Source: Pseudarthrobacter polychromogenes (lineage in GTDB: Bacteria; Actinomycetota; Actinomycetes; Actinomycetales; Micrococcaceae). Taken from it: 64,000 nt of DNA. Of the stretch, positions 1-8,651 are shown piece after piece; the first letter of the stretch is position 1; every line of letters starts with the position of its first letter. Both the position numbers and the translations under genes were made by a program. The stretch is taken from NCBI RefSeq assembly GCF_014644495.1, contig NZ_BMKU01000002.1, forward strand, positions 124,001 through 188,000. Direction: 5' to 3'. A model generated the notes under the pieces. It made no database searches. It was not told where the DNA came from and saw only the letters and a list, made by a program, of their open reading frames with translations.

Positions 1-1
1 G

Positions 2-424
2 CTCCTTCGCGGCCTGCTCTACGCCACGGGTTTCACGGCGGTGATGGGGCTCATGGGCTTGATCACCACACCCTGGGCGCTCCTGATGGTGCCTGCCTCC
101 GTGCTGATCGCGTTCGGGTTCGCGAGTATCGGGATGGGGATCACCAGTTTCCTGAAGACCTTCCAGCAAATGGACTGGGTCAACTTCGTAATGCTGCCGA
201 TGTTCCTGTTCAGCGCCACCTTCTACCCGCTGAGCGTCTACCCGCAGGCCATTCAGTGGCTGATCCAGGCCATGCCGCTCTGGCACGGTGTCGAGCTGCT
301 GCGCCAGATCAGCGTGGGCACCTTTACCGCTGCCACCCCCATCCACATCGGCTACTACCTGGTGATGACCGCCGTCGGCATGCTGCTCACGACTGTCCGG
401 TTGCGGCAGCTCTTCCTGAAGTAG
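2..424 (+). CDS. ABC-2 type transporter permease, C-terminal fragment
   Basis: This is the last 140 residues of a membrane permease whose start lies before the window. The visible part has about four hydrophobic segments, including one from VLIAFGFASIGMGIT and one around the FLFSATFYPLSVYP motif, which is typical of the ABC-2 (NodJ/DrrB-like) family that exports drugs, lipids or polysaccharide with a separate ATPase. It ends with a short basic tail and a TAG stop. The ATPase partner is presumably upstream and cannot be seen, so the substrate is unknown. A long palindrome follows immediately and may end the transcript. Confidence 0.85.
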   Translation, partial: LLRGLLYATGFTAVMGLMGLITTPWALLMVPASVLIAFGFASIGMGITSFLKTFQQMDWVNFVMLPMFLFSATFYPLSVYPQAIQWLIQAMPLWHGVELLRQISVGTFTAATPIHIGYYLVMTAVGMLLTTVRLRQLFLK

Positions 425-428
425 CCCC

Positions 429-494
429 CCCAACTGGGTAGCGCAAAGTGTCGTTTTGAGGCTCCAGAACGACACTTAGCGCTACCTAGTTGGG
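429..494. repeat. 66-bp near-perfect palindrome (intergenic repeat or terminator)
   Basis: The left arm (429-457) and right arm (466-494) are 29 bp each with three mismatches, two of which would be G-U pairs in RNA, around an 8-base loop. The core includes AGTGTCGTT and AACGACACTT. It lies 5 bases after the stop of the exporter permease. The hairpin is far longer than a normal terminator and has no T-run, so a REP/MITE-like dispersed palindrome that also stops transcription is a reasonable reading. No second copy was noticed in this window. Confidence 0.75.
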
Positions 495-564
495 ATGGAT
501 GGGTTTTGTTCGCCGCGGGTGGAAGGCGGCGGGAGCATACTCCGGCATTTGAGAGAATGGGTGC

Positions 565-1125
565 ATGCAATCTCTGGGCAGTTCCAAGTCATCCTCCAAA
601 CACGCCAGGGGCGGATTCTCCATGTTCCGCATCAGCGGGCCGGGACTGATGGTCCTCGTCACCGCCTTCGTTGTGGCCGTCATCTTCGCGGCCAACCAAA
701 ACGACGTCGTGGGCTGGGTTGTTGCCATCATCGCCGCCTTCTGGCTGGCCCTCGCCTGCTTTGTTGTCTTCAGCATCCAGAAGGCTGCCAAGAAGGCAGG
801 AGCCAAGCTGACGGAAGCCCAGAACGCCTTCAGCACCGCTGCAGGGCGGGGCCCGTACGCCTCTGCCGACCAGGGCGGAACCCGGGTGGTCGCCGAGCGC
901 AGCCAGGCGGACGAGGTCCGTGACCTTAAGCTGGACCACTCGTTCAAGATCGTCCAGGTGCAGATCCGCGTGGTGGAAGAGGAGCGCGCCAAGGGCGCCG
1001 CTGCCAACCAGGACACCATCAACCGGGCCCTGGAAACAATTGAGATCACAGCCACCAATGCACGGGACATGATCAAGTCCTCCGGCGGCAATGGAGAACC
1101 GGTCACCGGAACCATCATCGACTAG
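565..1125 (+). CDS. small two-TM membrane protein of unknown function
   Basis: The 186-residue product has two adjacent hydrophobic helices (about residues 28-43 and 48-70, separated by NQNDVVGW), followed by a charged soluble tail of about 115 residues that is probably helical or coiled-coil (LKLDHSFKIVQVQIRVVEEE). No enzymatic motif was recognised. A second ATG at position 622 (FRISGPGLM) would give a 167-residue protein beginning just before the first helix and is a credible alternative start. The downstream exonuclease gene begins within a few bases of the stop, suggesting co-transcription. Confidence 0.75.
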   Translation: MQSLGSSKSSSKHARGGFSMFRISGPGLMVLVTAFVVAVIFAANQNDVVGWVVAIIAAFWLALACFVVFSIQKAAKKAGAKLTEAQNAFSTAAGRGPYASADQGGTRVVAERSQADEVRDLKLDHSFKIVQVQIRVVEEERAKGAAANQDTINRALETIEITATNARDMIKSSGGNGEPVTGTIID

Positions 1126-1135
1126 AGTGGAGCGG

Positions 1136-1969
1136 GTGATCTCGGCATTGAAGAAGGACCACCTTCGCATCGCGTCCGTTAATGTCAACGGCCTCCGGGC
1201 TGCCTACAAAAACGGAATGGCGGCGTGGCTGGAGCCGCGCGGAGTGGACATCCTCTGCCTGCAGGAAGTCCGCGCCCCTGACGCGATCGTCCGGCAGCTG
1301 CTGGGCGAAGGATGGCACATCCTGCACGCCGAGGCAGAAGCCAAAGGCCGCGCCGGCGTCGCAATCGCTTCCCGGGAGGAACCCCTGGCAACCCGTAACG
1401 GCATTGGCGACGATTACTTTGCCACGGCCGGACGCTGGGTGGAAGCCGATTTCCGTTTCGCCGATGCCGCTGGACACCCGGTCCAGCTCACTGTGGCGAG
1501 TGCCTATGTCCACTCCGGTGAGGTGGGCACGCCCAAGCAGGATGACAAGTTCCGGTTCCTGGATGTCATGACCAGACGGCTGCCGGAACTGACCAAACAC
1601 AGCGACCACGCCCTGGTGGTTGGTGACCTCAACGTTGCCCACACACCGCTGGACATCCGCAACTCGAAGGCCAACCTCAAGAAAGCGGGCCACCTGCCGG
1701 AGGAACGCGCCTACTTTGACCGGTTCTTCGGCGAGGAAATCGGCTGGCAGGACGTCCACCGCAACCTGGCCGGCCCGGTGGACGGTCCCTACACGTGGTG
1801 GTCCCAGCGCGGGAAGGCGTTCGACAACGACACCGGCTGGCGCATCGATTACCACCTGGCCACCCCGGCCCTGGCGGCGGCCGCCATCTCGGCCGTGGTT
1901 GACCGGGCACCCTCGTGGGACACCCGCTTCTCCGACCATGCCCCGCTGGTAGTGGACTACCAGCTCTGA
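1136..1969 (+). CDS. xthA: exodeoxyribonuclease III (AP endonuclease family)
   Basis: Member of the exonuclease-endonuclease-phosphatase fold that cleaves DNA at abasic sites and trims 3' ends during base-excision repair. The family signatures are in order: NVNGLRAA, the metal-binding Glu in LCLQEVRAP, GDLNVAHTPLDI, RIDYHLAT and the terminal SDHAPLVVDY with the catalytic His. The length, about 277 residues, is normal. The start is uncertain: GTG at 1127 or 1136, TTG at 1148 and an ATG at 1091 (overlapping the previous gene) are all in frame and none has a clear ribosome-binding site. Confidence 0.92.
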   Translation: MISALKKDHLRIASVNVNGLRAAYKNGMAAWLEPRGVDILCLQEVRAPDAIVRQLLGEGWHILHAEAEAKGRAGVAIASREEPLATRNGIGDDYFATAGRWVEADFRFADAAGHPVQLTVASAYVHSGEVGTPKQDDKFRFLDVMTRRLPELTKHSDHALVVGDLNVAHTPLDIRNSKANLKKAGHLPEERAYFDRFFGEEIGWQDVHRNLAGPVDGPYTWWSQRGKAFDNDTGWRIDYHLATPALAAAAISAVVDRAPSWDTRFSDHAPLVVDYQL

Positions 1970-1990
1970 GCCCCGAAGGTTTCCTCCCCC

Positions 1991-3034
1991 ATGACTAGCC
2001 AGATCTCCCCGGCAACCAAGAAGCGCATCCTCTCCGGCGCCAAGCCCACAGCCGACTCCCTGCACCTGGGCAACTACATCGGCGCCGTCCGCAACTGGGT
2101 TGACATGCAGGCGGAGTACGACGCCGTCTTCTTCATTCCGGACCTGCACGCCATCACGGTGGACTTCGATCCCGCTGAACTGGCCAAGCGCACCCGGATT
2201 GTGGCCGCCCAGTACATCGCCGCGGGCATCGACCCGGACAAGAGCATCTTCTTTGTCCAGTCCCATGTGCCGGAGCACGCGCAGCTCGCCTGGGCACTGA
2301 ACTGCATCACCGGATTCGGCGAAGCCTCGCGGATGACCCAGTTCAAGGACAAGACCCAGAAGTTCGGCGCCGACGCCGCCACCCTGGGCCTGTTCGCCTA
2401 CCCCACCCTGATGGCCGCGGACATCCTGCTGTACCAGACCGACCTGGTGCCCGTGGGAGAGGACCAGCGCCAGCACCTGGAGCTCACCCGCAACCTGGCC
2501 CAGCGCTTCAACACCCGGTTTGGCCACACGTTCACTGTTCCCGAGGCGACCATCGTCAAGGAAAGCGCCAAGATCTACGACCTTCAGAACCCCAGCGCCA
2601 AGATGTCCAAGACGGGGGAGTCGCCCAACGGAGCCATCCAGCTACTGGAGGACCCGAAGGTTGCGGCCAAGCGCATCAAGTCGGCAGTGACCGACGCCGG
2701 AACCGACATCCGCTTCGACGCTGAAGAAAAGCCGGGCATCTCAAACCTGCTGACCATCTACTCGTCCCTGACGGGCAAAACCATCCCTGAGCTCGAAGCC
2801 GAATACCAGGGCAAGATGTACGGCCACCTCAAGGTGGATCTTGCTGAGGTGATGGTTGAGTTCGTTACGCCGTTGCGGAACCGCACCAATGAGCTAATGT
2901 CCGATCCTGCGGAGCTGGACAGGCTGCTCGCACACGGCGCCGAGCGCGCCCGCGAGATCGCCTCGGCCACCCTCGCGCAGGTGTACGAGCGCATGGGCTT
3001 CCTTCCGTCCCTCAGCCTCGCCGGAGTCCGTTAG
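1991..3034 (+). CDS. trpS: tryptophan--tRNA ligase
   Basis: Class I aminoacyl-tRNA synthetase that charges tRNA-Trp. The HIGH-like signature appears as the [14 protein letters not shown] segment near residue 20, and the KMSKS loop as AKMSKTGES near residue 207. A region typical of bacterial TrpRS ([11 protein letters not shown], contacting substrate) lies between them. The 347-residue length matches the family. The ATG start follows the exonuclease stop by 22 bases, and the next gene begins 4 bases after its own stop, so the three are likely transcribed together. Confidence 0.97.
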   Translation: MTSQISPATKKRILSGAKPTADSLHLGNYIGAVRNWVDMQAEYDAVFFIPDLHAITVDFDPAELAKRTRIVAAQYIAAGIDPDKSIFFVQSHVPEHAQLAWALNCITGFGEASRMTQFKDKTQKFGADAATLGLFAYPTLMAADILLYQTDLVPVGEDQRQHLELTRNLAQRFNTRFGHTFTVPEATIVKESAKIYDLQNPSAKMSKTGESPNGAIQLLEDPKVAAKRIKSAVTDAGTDIRFDAEEKPGISNLLTIYSSLTGKTIPELEAEYQGKMYGHLKVDLAEVMVEFVTPLRNRTNELMSDPAELDRLLAHGAERAREIASATLAQVYERMGFLPSLSLAGVR

Positions 3035-3038
3035 CGCC

Positions 3039-3758
3039 ATGTCGTCCAGCAAAGTCGCGGCAAGGGAAGCTGCCCGTGCCACCCGCCGGGTGGCGGGGAC
3101 CCCCGGCGGTTCCCACGCAGACCCTGCGGATCACCGTGCTGCGGCAGCCAGCCCCGTGTCCCGGCCGGAAGACATCAGCGTTGGCGTCATCCTGGGGTTC
3201 CCGGCCGACATTGCCGAAGAGCTGCAGCGCTGGCGGGCGTCCTTCGGCGATCCCCTGGCGGACGTAGTGCCGGCCCACATCACGTTGGTCACCACCACCA
3301 CGACTCGGGACTGGGAGGGCACGCTGGAGCATGTCCGCGAGGTGGCCCGCCAGCAAAGCCCGTTCGAGGTCACCATCGCAGGCACGGGGACGTTCCGCCC
3401 TGTTTCCCCGGTGGTCTTCATCAATGTGGAGGACGGGTTCGAGGACTGCGTTGAACTCCACGAAAAGCTCCAGCAGGGCCCCCTCCACCGTGAGCTGCCG
3501 TTTGCGTACCACCCGCACGTCACCATCGCGCACGATGTGGCGCCGGAAAACCTTGATGAAGCCGAAACGGTGCTGAGGAACTACAGGGCCACCTTCCCCG
3601 TGGTTAGCATGGGACTTTACGAGCACGATGCCAACGGCATCTGGCAGCTACGGGAAGAGCTGGACTTTGGGACCCAAACTGACAACGACGGCACCAGACC
3701 CGCGGATTCCGCCCCGGGCCCAGCCGAAACAGGCGGGACAGCAACCGCTTCCCACTGA
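3039..3758 (+). CDS. 2'-5' RNA ligase-like 2H phosphoesterase
   Basis: The 239-residue protein carries the two HxTx signatures of the 2H phosphoesterase superfamily: PAHITLVTTT near residue 77 and HPHVTIAH near residue 154, which together form the active site acting on 2',3'-cyclic or 2'-5' phosphodiester ends. The first 50 residues are Ala/Arg-rich and probably disordered, and the C-terminal 25 residues are low-complexity. It follows trpS by only 4 bases. The physiological RNA or nucleotide substrate is not predictable. Confidence 0.85.
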   Translation: MSSSKVAAREAARATRRVAGTPGGSHADPADHRAAAASPVSRPEDISVGVILGFPADIAEELQRWRASFGDPLADVVPAHITLVTTTTTRDWEGTLEHVREVARQQSPFEVTIAGTGTFRPVSPVVFINVEDGFEDCVELHEKLQQGPLHRELPFAYHPHVTIAHDVAPENLDEAETVLRNYRATFPVVSMGLYEHDANGIWQLREELDFGTQTDNDGTRPADSAPGPAETGGTATASH

Positions 3759-3795
3759 CCATGCCCACCTGAAGCTGGCCGTCATCCAGAAACGG

Positions 3796-4881
3796 ATGGA
3801 ATGGAACAGGGCCCGCAGGGCCGGCGGTGGACCCGTGGCCGGCTTACTGGCCATGTCACAGTGGCTGCTTGCGCGCCTGAACGCGTTCCGCCCCATGCGT
3901 GCCTTCCGCCACTACAGCCTCCAGCACGGCCCGCTGATGAGTGCAGGCATCGGGTTCAATATGTTCTTCTCGATCACCGGCCTCCTCGCCACTGGCTTTT
4001 CCATCGCCGGGCTGGTCCTGAGGGGACAGCCCGTACTGCTTGAGACCATTATCGGCAGCGTTGCCCAGAGCGCCCCGGGCCTCTTGAAAGTCAACGGCAG
4101 TGAGGGATTGGTTGACCCGCAGGACCTTCTGAATCCGGACGGACTGGGCTGGACTGCGGCCATCGCGGCAGCCGTAACCGTCTATACGTCGCTGCGGTGG
4201 ATTGCGAGCCTTCGGGACGGGCTCCGCGGCGTGCTGGAACTGCCCCCGTCACTGGTCAACCCCATCCTCCTGAAACTGCGCGACGCCGGAACCCTGCTGC
4301 TGCTGGGCGCAGCCCTGGTCATCAGTGCCGGCGCGTCCCTCGTCTTTGGCACGGCCGCGGGATGGGTCGCGGACTTCCTGCGGCTCGACGACGCCCTGGC
4401 CGGCCCGCTGAGCACCTCCATCAAAATTGGCGTACCCCTCGTTTTGAACTGGGTTACCGCGCTCGTTATGTTCCGGCTCGCAGCGAACTTGAAGCTCTCG
4501 CGCCGCGCACTTCTGGAAGGCACCATCCTGGCTGCGCTGGGCACTACGGTCCTGCAGATCTTCAGTACCGAGCTTCTCGCCGGTGCCGGCCGCAACCCCC
4601 TCCTGGCACCATTCGCCATCATCATCGGCCTGTTGATCTGGTTCAACCTGGTGAGCCAGGTGTACCTCGTTTCCGCTGGCTGGTCTGCGGTCCGCGAGGC
4701 CGACCACGGCATCTCATCCTCCGGCCACGAGAAGGGAACCTGGGGCGCCCGGCAGGTCCAGCCGGGAAAAGTGCCGGTACAGCCGGGCAAAGTGCCGGCA
4801 CAAGCGGAGGCTGGCATGCAGAGCCCGGCCCGTGCCGCAGCTGCCCGGCGCCGGGGCAACGGGCGCACGCGGCAGCGCTGA
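3796..4881 (+). CDS. YihY/BrkB family integral membrane protein
   Basis: About six transmembrane segments in the pattern of YihY/virulence factor BrkB proteins, with the family motif region FRHYSLQHGPLMSAGIGFN and a later WFNLVSQVYLVSAGWSAV segment. The molecular function of the family is not settled; the old RNase BN label is wrong. The ATG at 3796 gives 361 residues; an ATG at 3628 is in frame but would overlap the previous gene by 130 bases, so I prefer the shorter form. The C-terminal tail contains a tandem repeat (VQPGKVP twice) and is basic and probably cytoplasmic. Confidence 0.82.
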   Translation: MEWNRARRAGGGPVAGLLAMSQWLLARLNAFRPMRAFRHYSLQHGPLMSAGIGFNMFFSITGLLATGFSIAGLVLRGQPVLLETIIGSVAQSAPGLLKVNGSEGLVDPQDLLNPDGLGWTAAIAAAVTVYTSLRWIASLRDGLRGVLELPPSLVNPILLKLRDAGTLLLLGAALVISAGASLVFGTAAGWVADFLRLDDALAGPLSTSIKIGVPLVLNWVTALVMFRLAANLKLSRRALLEGTILAALGTTVLQIFSTELLAGAGRNPLLAPFAIIIGLLIWFNLVSQVYLVSAGWSAVREADHGISSSGHEKGTWGARQVQPGKVPVQPGKVPAQAEAGMQSPARAAAARRRGNGRTRQR

Positions 4882-4946
4882 CCCGAACGGCCCCGCGCCG
4901 CCTCAAGCCCCGCGCCAGGAATTGCTGCCTGACCGCCGGGATGTTG

Positions 4947-7223
4947 CTACGGTGCAGCCACCAGTCCTTCCCAGGCCACGGTCCAGCCGGCGGGAAATCC
5001 GGGGGCATGCCGGTCCGGTCCGCCGTCCCAGCCCGCTGCCATCAGCGCGGCAGCGGCAAGCAGTCCGCCGTTGCCGGGGAGGTACAGCGGCAGCGAATCG
5101 GTCTGGCGGTTGTGCCCGTTGGGCAGCACTGTATTCTTCCCGACGTCCAGCAGGAGGGCGTTGACGGCGGCTTCCGGGTCCTCAAGGCGCGCGGCGGTCA
5201 TGGCCATCACTGGATAGTCCCAACCCCAGGTGCTGTCCCAATCCCAGTCGGCAAGGACGCTGGCGAGCGTTGCCCGCATGGTGTCCTTGTCGATCAGGTC
5301 GGTTTCGGGCAGGACGCCCAGTGCGCACAGCATCGAGGGGTGGTCCGTCCGGATGGTGAAGGGGTCCACGTCAATGGCCGCGTAGACGCCGTCCAGTACC
5401 CGTGGCTTCACCAGGTGGCTGGCCACCTCCTGCCACGCCGGAACGGGCTCAAGCCCCAACCGGTCCCGCCAGGCAGCTGCAACCCGCAGGGCCCACTGCC
5501 AGTAGGCCAATTCGAAGGTGGGATTGGTGACGGACCCCCGGATGGAGCCGTAGCTCTCCTGCGCGGGAATCAGGGGCGGACCAAGCTCAAATCCCCGCGG
5601 CGTCGGGTGCGCGAAGCTTGCCATGAACGCGGCGGATTCGAACACGATCTCCGCAAACTCCTCGAGCACCTCCCGGCTGGGATTGGTGCGGTAGGCAAGC
5701 TCCGCCAGGTGGATGGGATGCGGCTGCTGCCAGACCAGGAAGGTGCCGATGGGGCTGGGGCTCTCCCTCCCGTCCGGACCTACCTGCTTGGGCCAGCGGA
5801 CGCCGTCGAAACCCTGAGCCTTGGCGGTCTGCCGCGATGCCTCCATCACGGTGCAGTACCAGCGCAGCGACGGGAGCAGGTGTTCCACACGGTTCCAGTG
5901 GGCGAAGTGGGCGGCGTGCCACCAGTGCATTTCCAGGTGGAAGCGCCCCCGCCAGGAGTTGCACACCAGCCCGGTTTCCTGGGGAGGCAGGGACCCGGAG
6001 CAGTTGATGGCCGTCAGGTACTGCGAGAGGACGATCCTGCGTTCCAGCTCCTTCGCCCGGGGGTCGTCCGTCGCTGCAAGCTCGATGGCGCCGCCGGACT
6101 GCCAGAAGCCGGGCCAGTACGCCTCCGAGGCCGCTGCCACGCTGCTGCCCGCTGCAGGGCCGGACGTGCCGGAAAGCACGACGGCGGGCCCGGCTGGCGT
6201 GCCCGCGACCGGCTTGGCTGCGGCCAAGGTAGCACCGGTTTCACCGCGGGGGACACAGTCCCCGTCCCCGGCGGAGACGAAAGCAACAGCCAGGTCCATC
6301 ACGCCGTGGCCCCTGCTGCCGCCCGGGTTGGGGCATATCCGGAGACGGTGCTGCCCGGTCTGCAGCACGGCGAGGTCGCGTCCACTGATCACAACCTGGT
6401 AGCGGGATTCATCCAGTTCACGGTGGGCGGTCCAGGAGGTGGATCCGGCATGCAGTCCAGAGGCGGCCGGTTCCCCGAGTGTGGTGGTATGGGAGTCCGG
6501 GCTGGTCCAGTCCGCGGCGTCGTGCCATGCCTCCGAGCCGTAGGGGAAGTCGATGGTGATGGCCAGGCGGTCCTGGAGGCCCGGGGACTCCACGCGAATG
6601 CCGAGCTCGTCGCGTTCGGGGTGGCACGCCGTCATGACCGTCACCTGGTGGCCGGCCAGCGTGAAGCGGCTCACGACTGTCCCCGTCCACAGGTCGAGCG
6701 TCTGCTCGGCGTCGGTGAGGTCCCCTTCGGAAAGGGCACGGTCTCGTCCTGCATCCACCAGCCTGAAGCCGATGCGTCCCAGATCCAGGCGGTGCGGGTT
6801 GGCCCGCAACCACGTTTCGGCGAGGGATGTGCCGGTTTCGCGGTCGTTGACGATGTCGCCCACCATGTCCACGTAGGGCACAGGTCCACGTGGTGAGTCA
6901 TAGAGGACCGTGGAGCCTGAGAGTTCATAGGCCTGGGCGGGCGGTGTGGCGTGCCATCCCCACTGGGCCTGCGTGCCAAGGAGTGTTCCCGGCGGCAGTT
7001 CGTCCCTTGCCCCCACAGGATAGGAGCCAGGGAGTGACTGGAGGCCGGTGAGGTCCATCGTGAAGGCGAATCCACCGTTGCCTACGGACACAGGGCTCCG
7101 CGGGTCAAGGGCCTGCTGGCGGACGTTGTGGCGCCGCACGAGTGCGTTCCTGTCAATGGGGCCGCTTGGGGGTAACCCCGGGGACGGTGCCGCAGGCCGG
7201 GAGGTGCTGTTGGGGTTGCTCAC
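4947..7223 (-). CDS. six-hairpin glycosidase-like protein (GH65/GH95-like)
   Basis: A 758-residue soluble protein with no signal peptide, so probably cytoplasmic. The first half is beta-rich; the second half has the aromatic-rich helices of an (alpha/alpha)6 barrel, including FHLEMHWWHAAHFAHWNR near residue 480, which resembles the catalytic region of GH65/GH95-type glycosidases and phosphorylases. The exact family and substrate cannot be assigned by eye. It is transcribed divergently from a sugar-binding lipoprotein gene with an operator-like palindrome between them, so it probably breaks down the oligosaccharide that this lipoprotein captures. The product ends 65 bases from the convergent YihY gene. 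Confidence 0.75.
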   Translation of the reverse strand: MSNPNSTSRPAAPSPGLPPSGPIDRNALVRRHNVRQQALDPRSPVSVGNGGFAFTMDLTGLQSLPGSYPVGARDELPPGTLLGTQAQWGWHATPPAQAYELSGSTVLYDSPRGPVPYVDMVGDIVNDRETGTSLAETWLRANPHRLDLGRIGFRLVDAGRDRALSEGDLTDAEQTLDLWTGTVVSRFTLAGHQVTVMTACHPERDELGIRVESPGLQDRLAITIDFPYGSEAWHDAADWTSPDSHTTTLGEPAASGLHAGSTSWTAHRELDESRYQVVISGRDLAVLQTGQHRLRICPNPGGSRGHGVMDLAVAFVSAGDGDCVPRGETGATLAAAKPVAGTPAGPAVVLSGTSGPAAGSSVAAASEAYWPGFWQSGGAIELAATDDPRAKELERRIVLSQYLTAINCSGSLPPQETGLVCNSWRGRFHLEMHWWHAAHFAHWNRVEHLLPSLRWYCTVMEASRQTAKAQGFDGVRWPKQVGPDGRESPSPIGTFLVWQQPHPIHLAELAYRTNPSREVLEEFAEIVFESAAFMASFAHPTPRGFELGPPLIPAQESYGSIRGSVTNPTFELAYWQWALRVAAAWRDRLGLEPVPAWQEVASHLVKPRVLDGVYAAIDVDPFTIRTDHPSMLCALGVLPETDLIDKDTMRATLASVLADWDWDSTWGWDYPVMAMTAARLEDPEAAVNALLLDVGKNTVLPNGHNRQTDSLPLYLPGNGGLLAAAALMAAGWDGGPDRHAPGFPAGWTVAWEGLVAAP

Positions 7224-7268
7224 TGTGTCCGTCTTCCTGGCGTTGACGCTTCGGCAGCATCTTGATAC

Positions 7269-7280
7269 GTTTCACGAAAC
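7269..7280. promoter_or_regulatory. LacI-type operator candidate between glycosidase and sugar-binding protein
   Basis: A perfect inverted repeat GTTTC-AC-GAAAC lies in the 88-base divergent gap, 32 bases before the lipoprotein start. It resembles the half-sites used by LacI-family sugar repressors. No LacI-family gene is in the window, so the regulator would act from elsewhere. Confidence 0.45.
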
Positions 7281-7311
7281 CGTTTTCTGATGCCAGAAGG
7301 AAGCATACCCA

Positions 7312-8613
7312 ATGGAGCGTAGCCTTTTCCGGTCATTGCGTAAATCAGTTGCAGTCATCGCTGCGGTAAGTCTGGTGAGCCTTACCGCAGCCTGTTCCAG
7401 TGCGCCGTCCGACGAAGCGCAGGACGGGCCCGTTGAAATACGTTTCTCCTGGTGGGGCAATGAGGGGCGTGCGCAGCTGACCACCAGGGCCATCGCGGAA
7501 TTCGAGGCCGCCAACCCGGACATCAAGGTTAAACCCGAATACGGCGATATCAGCGGCTACTTTGACAAACTGGCCACGCAGGTGGCCGCCAACGACGCTC
7601 CCGACGTCATCACCATGGGCGGGGCCTATCCCGCCGAGTATGCCAACCGCGGCGCACTGCTTGATCTGTCCAAGGTCGGCGGGTCGCTGGACCTGTCCAC
7701 AATGGACCCGGGAGCCCTGGAAAACGGCCAGGTCCAGGGCACGCAATACGGGGTTTCCACCGGCGCCAACGCCCTCGCCATTGTTATCAATCCCGCTGTA
7801 TTCGCCGCAGCCGGGGTGCCGCTTCCGGATGACAGTACGTGGGGCTGGGACGACTTCGCGAAGACCGCCGCGGACGTGACGGCCAAGAGCCCCAAGGGGA
7901 CCTACGGAACGGCCACCGTCCTCACCCACGATTCGCTGGATGCCTTTGCCCGCCAGCGCGGTGAATCGCTCTACACACAGGACGGCCAGCTGGGCCTGGG
8001 CAAGGACACTGTGCAGGACTACTTCGACTACTCGTTGAAACTGAGCGAGTCCGGGGCGGCACCAAATGCGTCCGAAACGGTGGAGAAGTTGAACGTCAGC
8101 ACCGAACAGACCCTGATGGGCATGGGCCAGGCGGGCATGATGCTCACCTGGAGCAATTCGCTGTCCGCGCTCAGCAAGGCTTCCGGCGCCGACCTGAAGC
8201 TGCTCAAACTCCCCGGCGAAACGCCCACCGCGGGCATCTGGCTCCAGTCATCGCAGTTCTACACCATCTCGGCCCGCAGCAAGCACACCGAGGCTGCGGC
8301 AAAGCTTGTGGACTTCCTGGTCAACGACGAGTCCGCCGCCAAAATCATCCAGAGCGACCGTGGCGTCCCCAGCAATTCCGGCATGCGCACCGCCATCCAG
8401 GACCTGTTGACGCCGCAGGGGAAGGTGGAGGCGGGGTACATCGACCAGATTGGCAAAATGGACTTCGCCCCTACCTACATCGGACCCACCGGATCAACGG
8501 CAGTCTCCGAGATCACCGCCCGCATGAACACCGACGTCCTCTTCAAGCGGCTCTCGCCCGAGAAGGCTGCCGAGCAGTGGATCAGCGAAAGCAATGCCGC
8601 AATCGGCAAGTAG
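7312..8613 (+). CDS. ABC transporter sugar-binding lipoprotein
   Basis: Extracytoplasmic family 1 solute-binding protein of 433 residues. The N-terminus is a lipoprotein signal peptide with lipobox LTAACSS (Cys about residue 29). The mature part shows the family hallmarks EIRFSWWGNEGRAQLT, the NDAPDVITMGG segment and a WGWDDFAKTA motif. It should deliver an oligosaccharide to an MsmF/G-like permease pair. No permease or ATPase gene is nearby: the next gene is a convergent hydrolase. The binding protein therefore either serves a remote transporter or is a remnant of a larger cluster. It is divergent from the glycosidase gene. Confidence 0.9.
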   Translation: MERSLFRSLRKSVAVIAAVSLVSLTAACSSAPSDEAQDGPVEIRFSWWGNEGRAQLTTRAIAEFEAANPDIKVKPEYGDISGYFDKLATQVAANDAPDVITMGGAYPAEYANRGALLDLSKVGGSLDLSTMDPGALENGQVQGTQYGVSTGANALAIVINPAVFAAAGVPLPDDSTWGWDDFAKTAADVTAKSPKGTYGTATVLTHDSLDAFARQRGESLYTQDGQLGLGKDTVQDYFDYSLKLSESGAAPNASETVEKLNVSTEQTLMGMGQAGMMLTWSNSLSALSKASGADLKLLKLPGETPTAGIWLQSSQFYTISARSKHTEAAAKLVDFLVNDESAAKIIQSDRGVPSNSGMRTAIQDLLTPQGKVEAGYIDQIGKMDFAPTYIGPTGSTAVSEITARMNTDVLFKRLSPEKAAEQWISESNAAIGK

Positions 8614-8651
8614 GCACCGGAGCCGGGCAGGAGGCGGCACCCAGCAACCGA

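Noticed and set aside
1115..2527. 470-residue open frame on the minus strand
   Set aside because: Antisense to xthA and trpS, whose motifs are clear; it is a shadow created by high GC.
4197..6896. 899-residue open frame on the plus strand
   Set aside because: Covers part of the YihY gene in another frame and runs antisense to the glycosidase; composition is Gly/Arg/Pro-rich with no domain.
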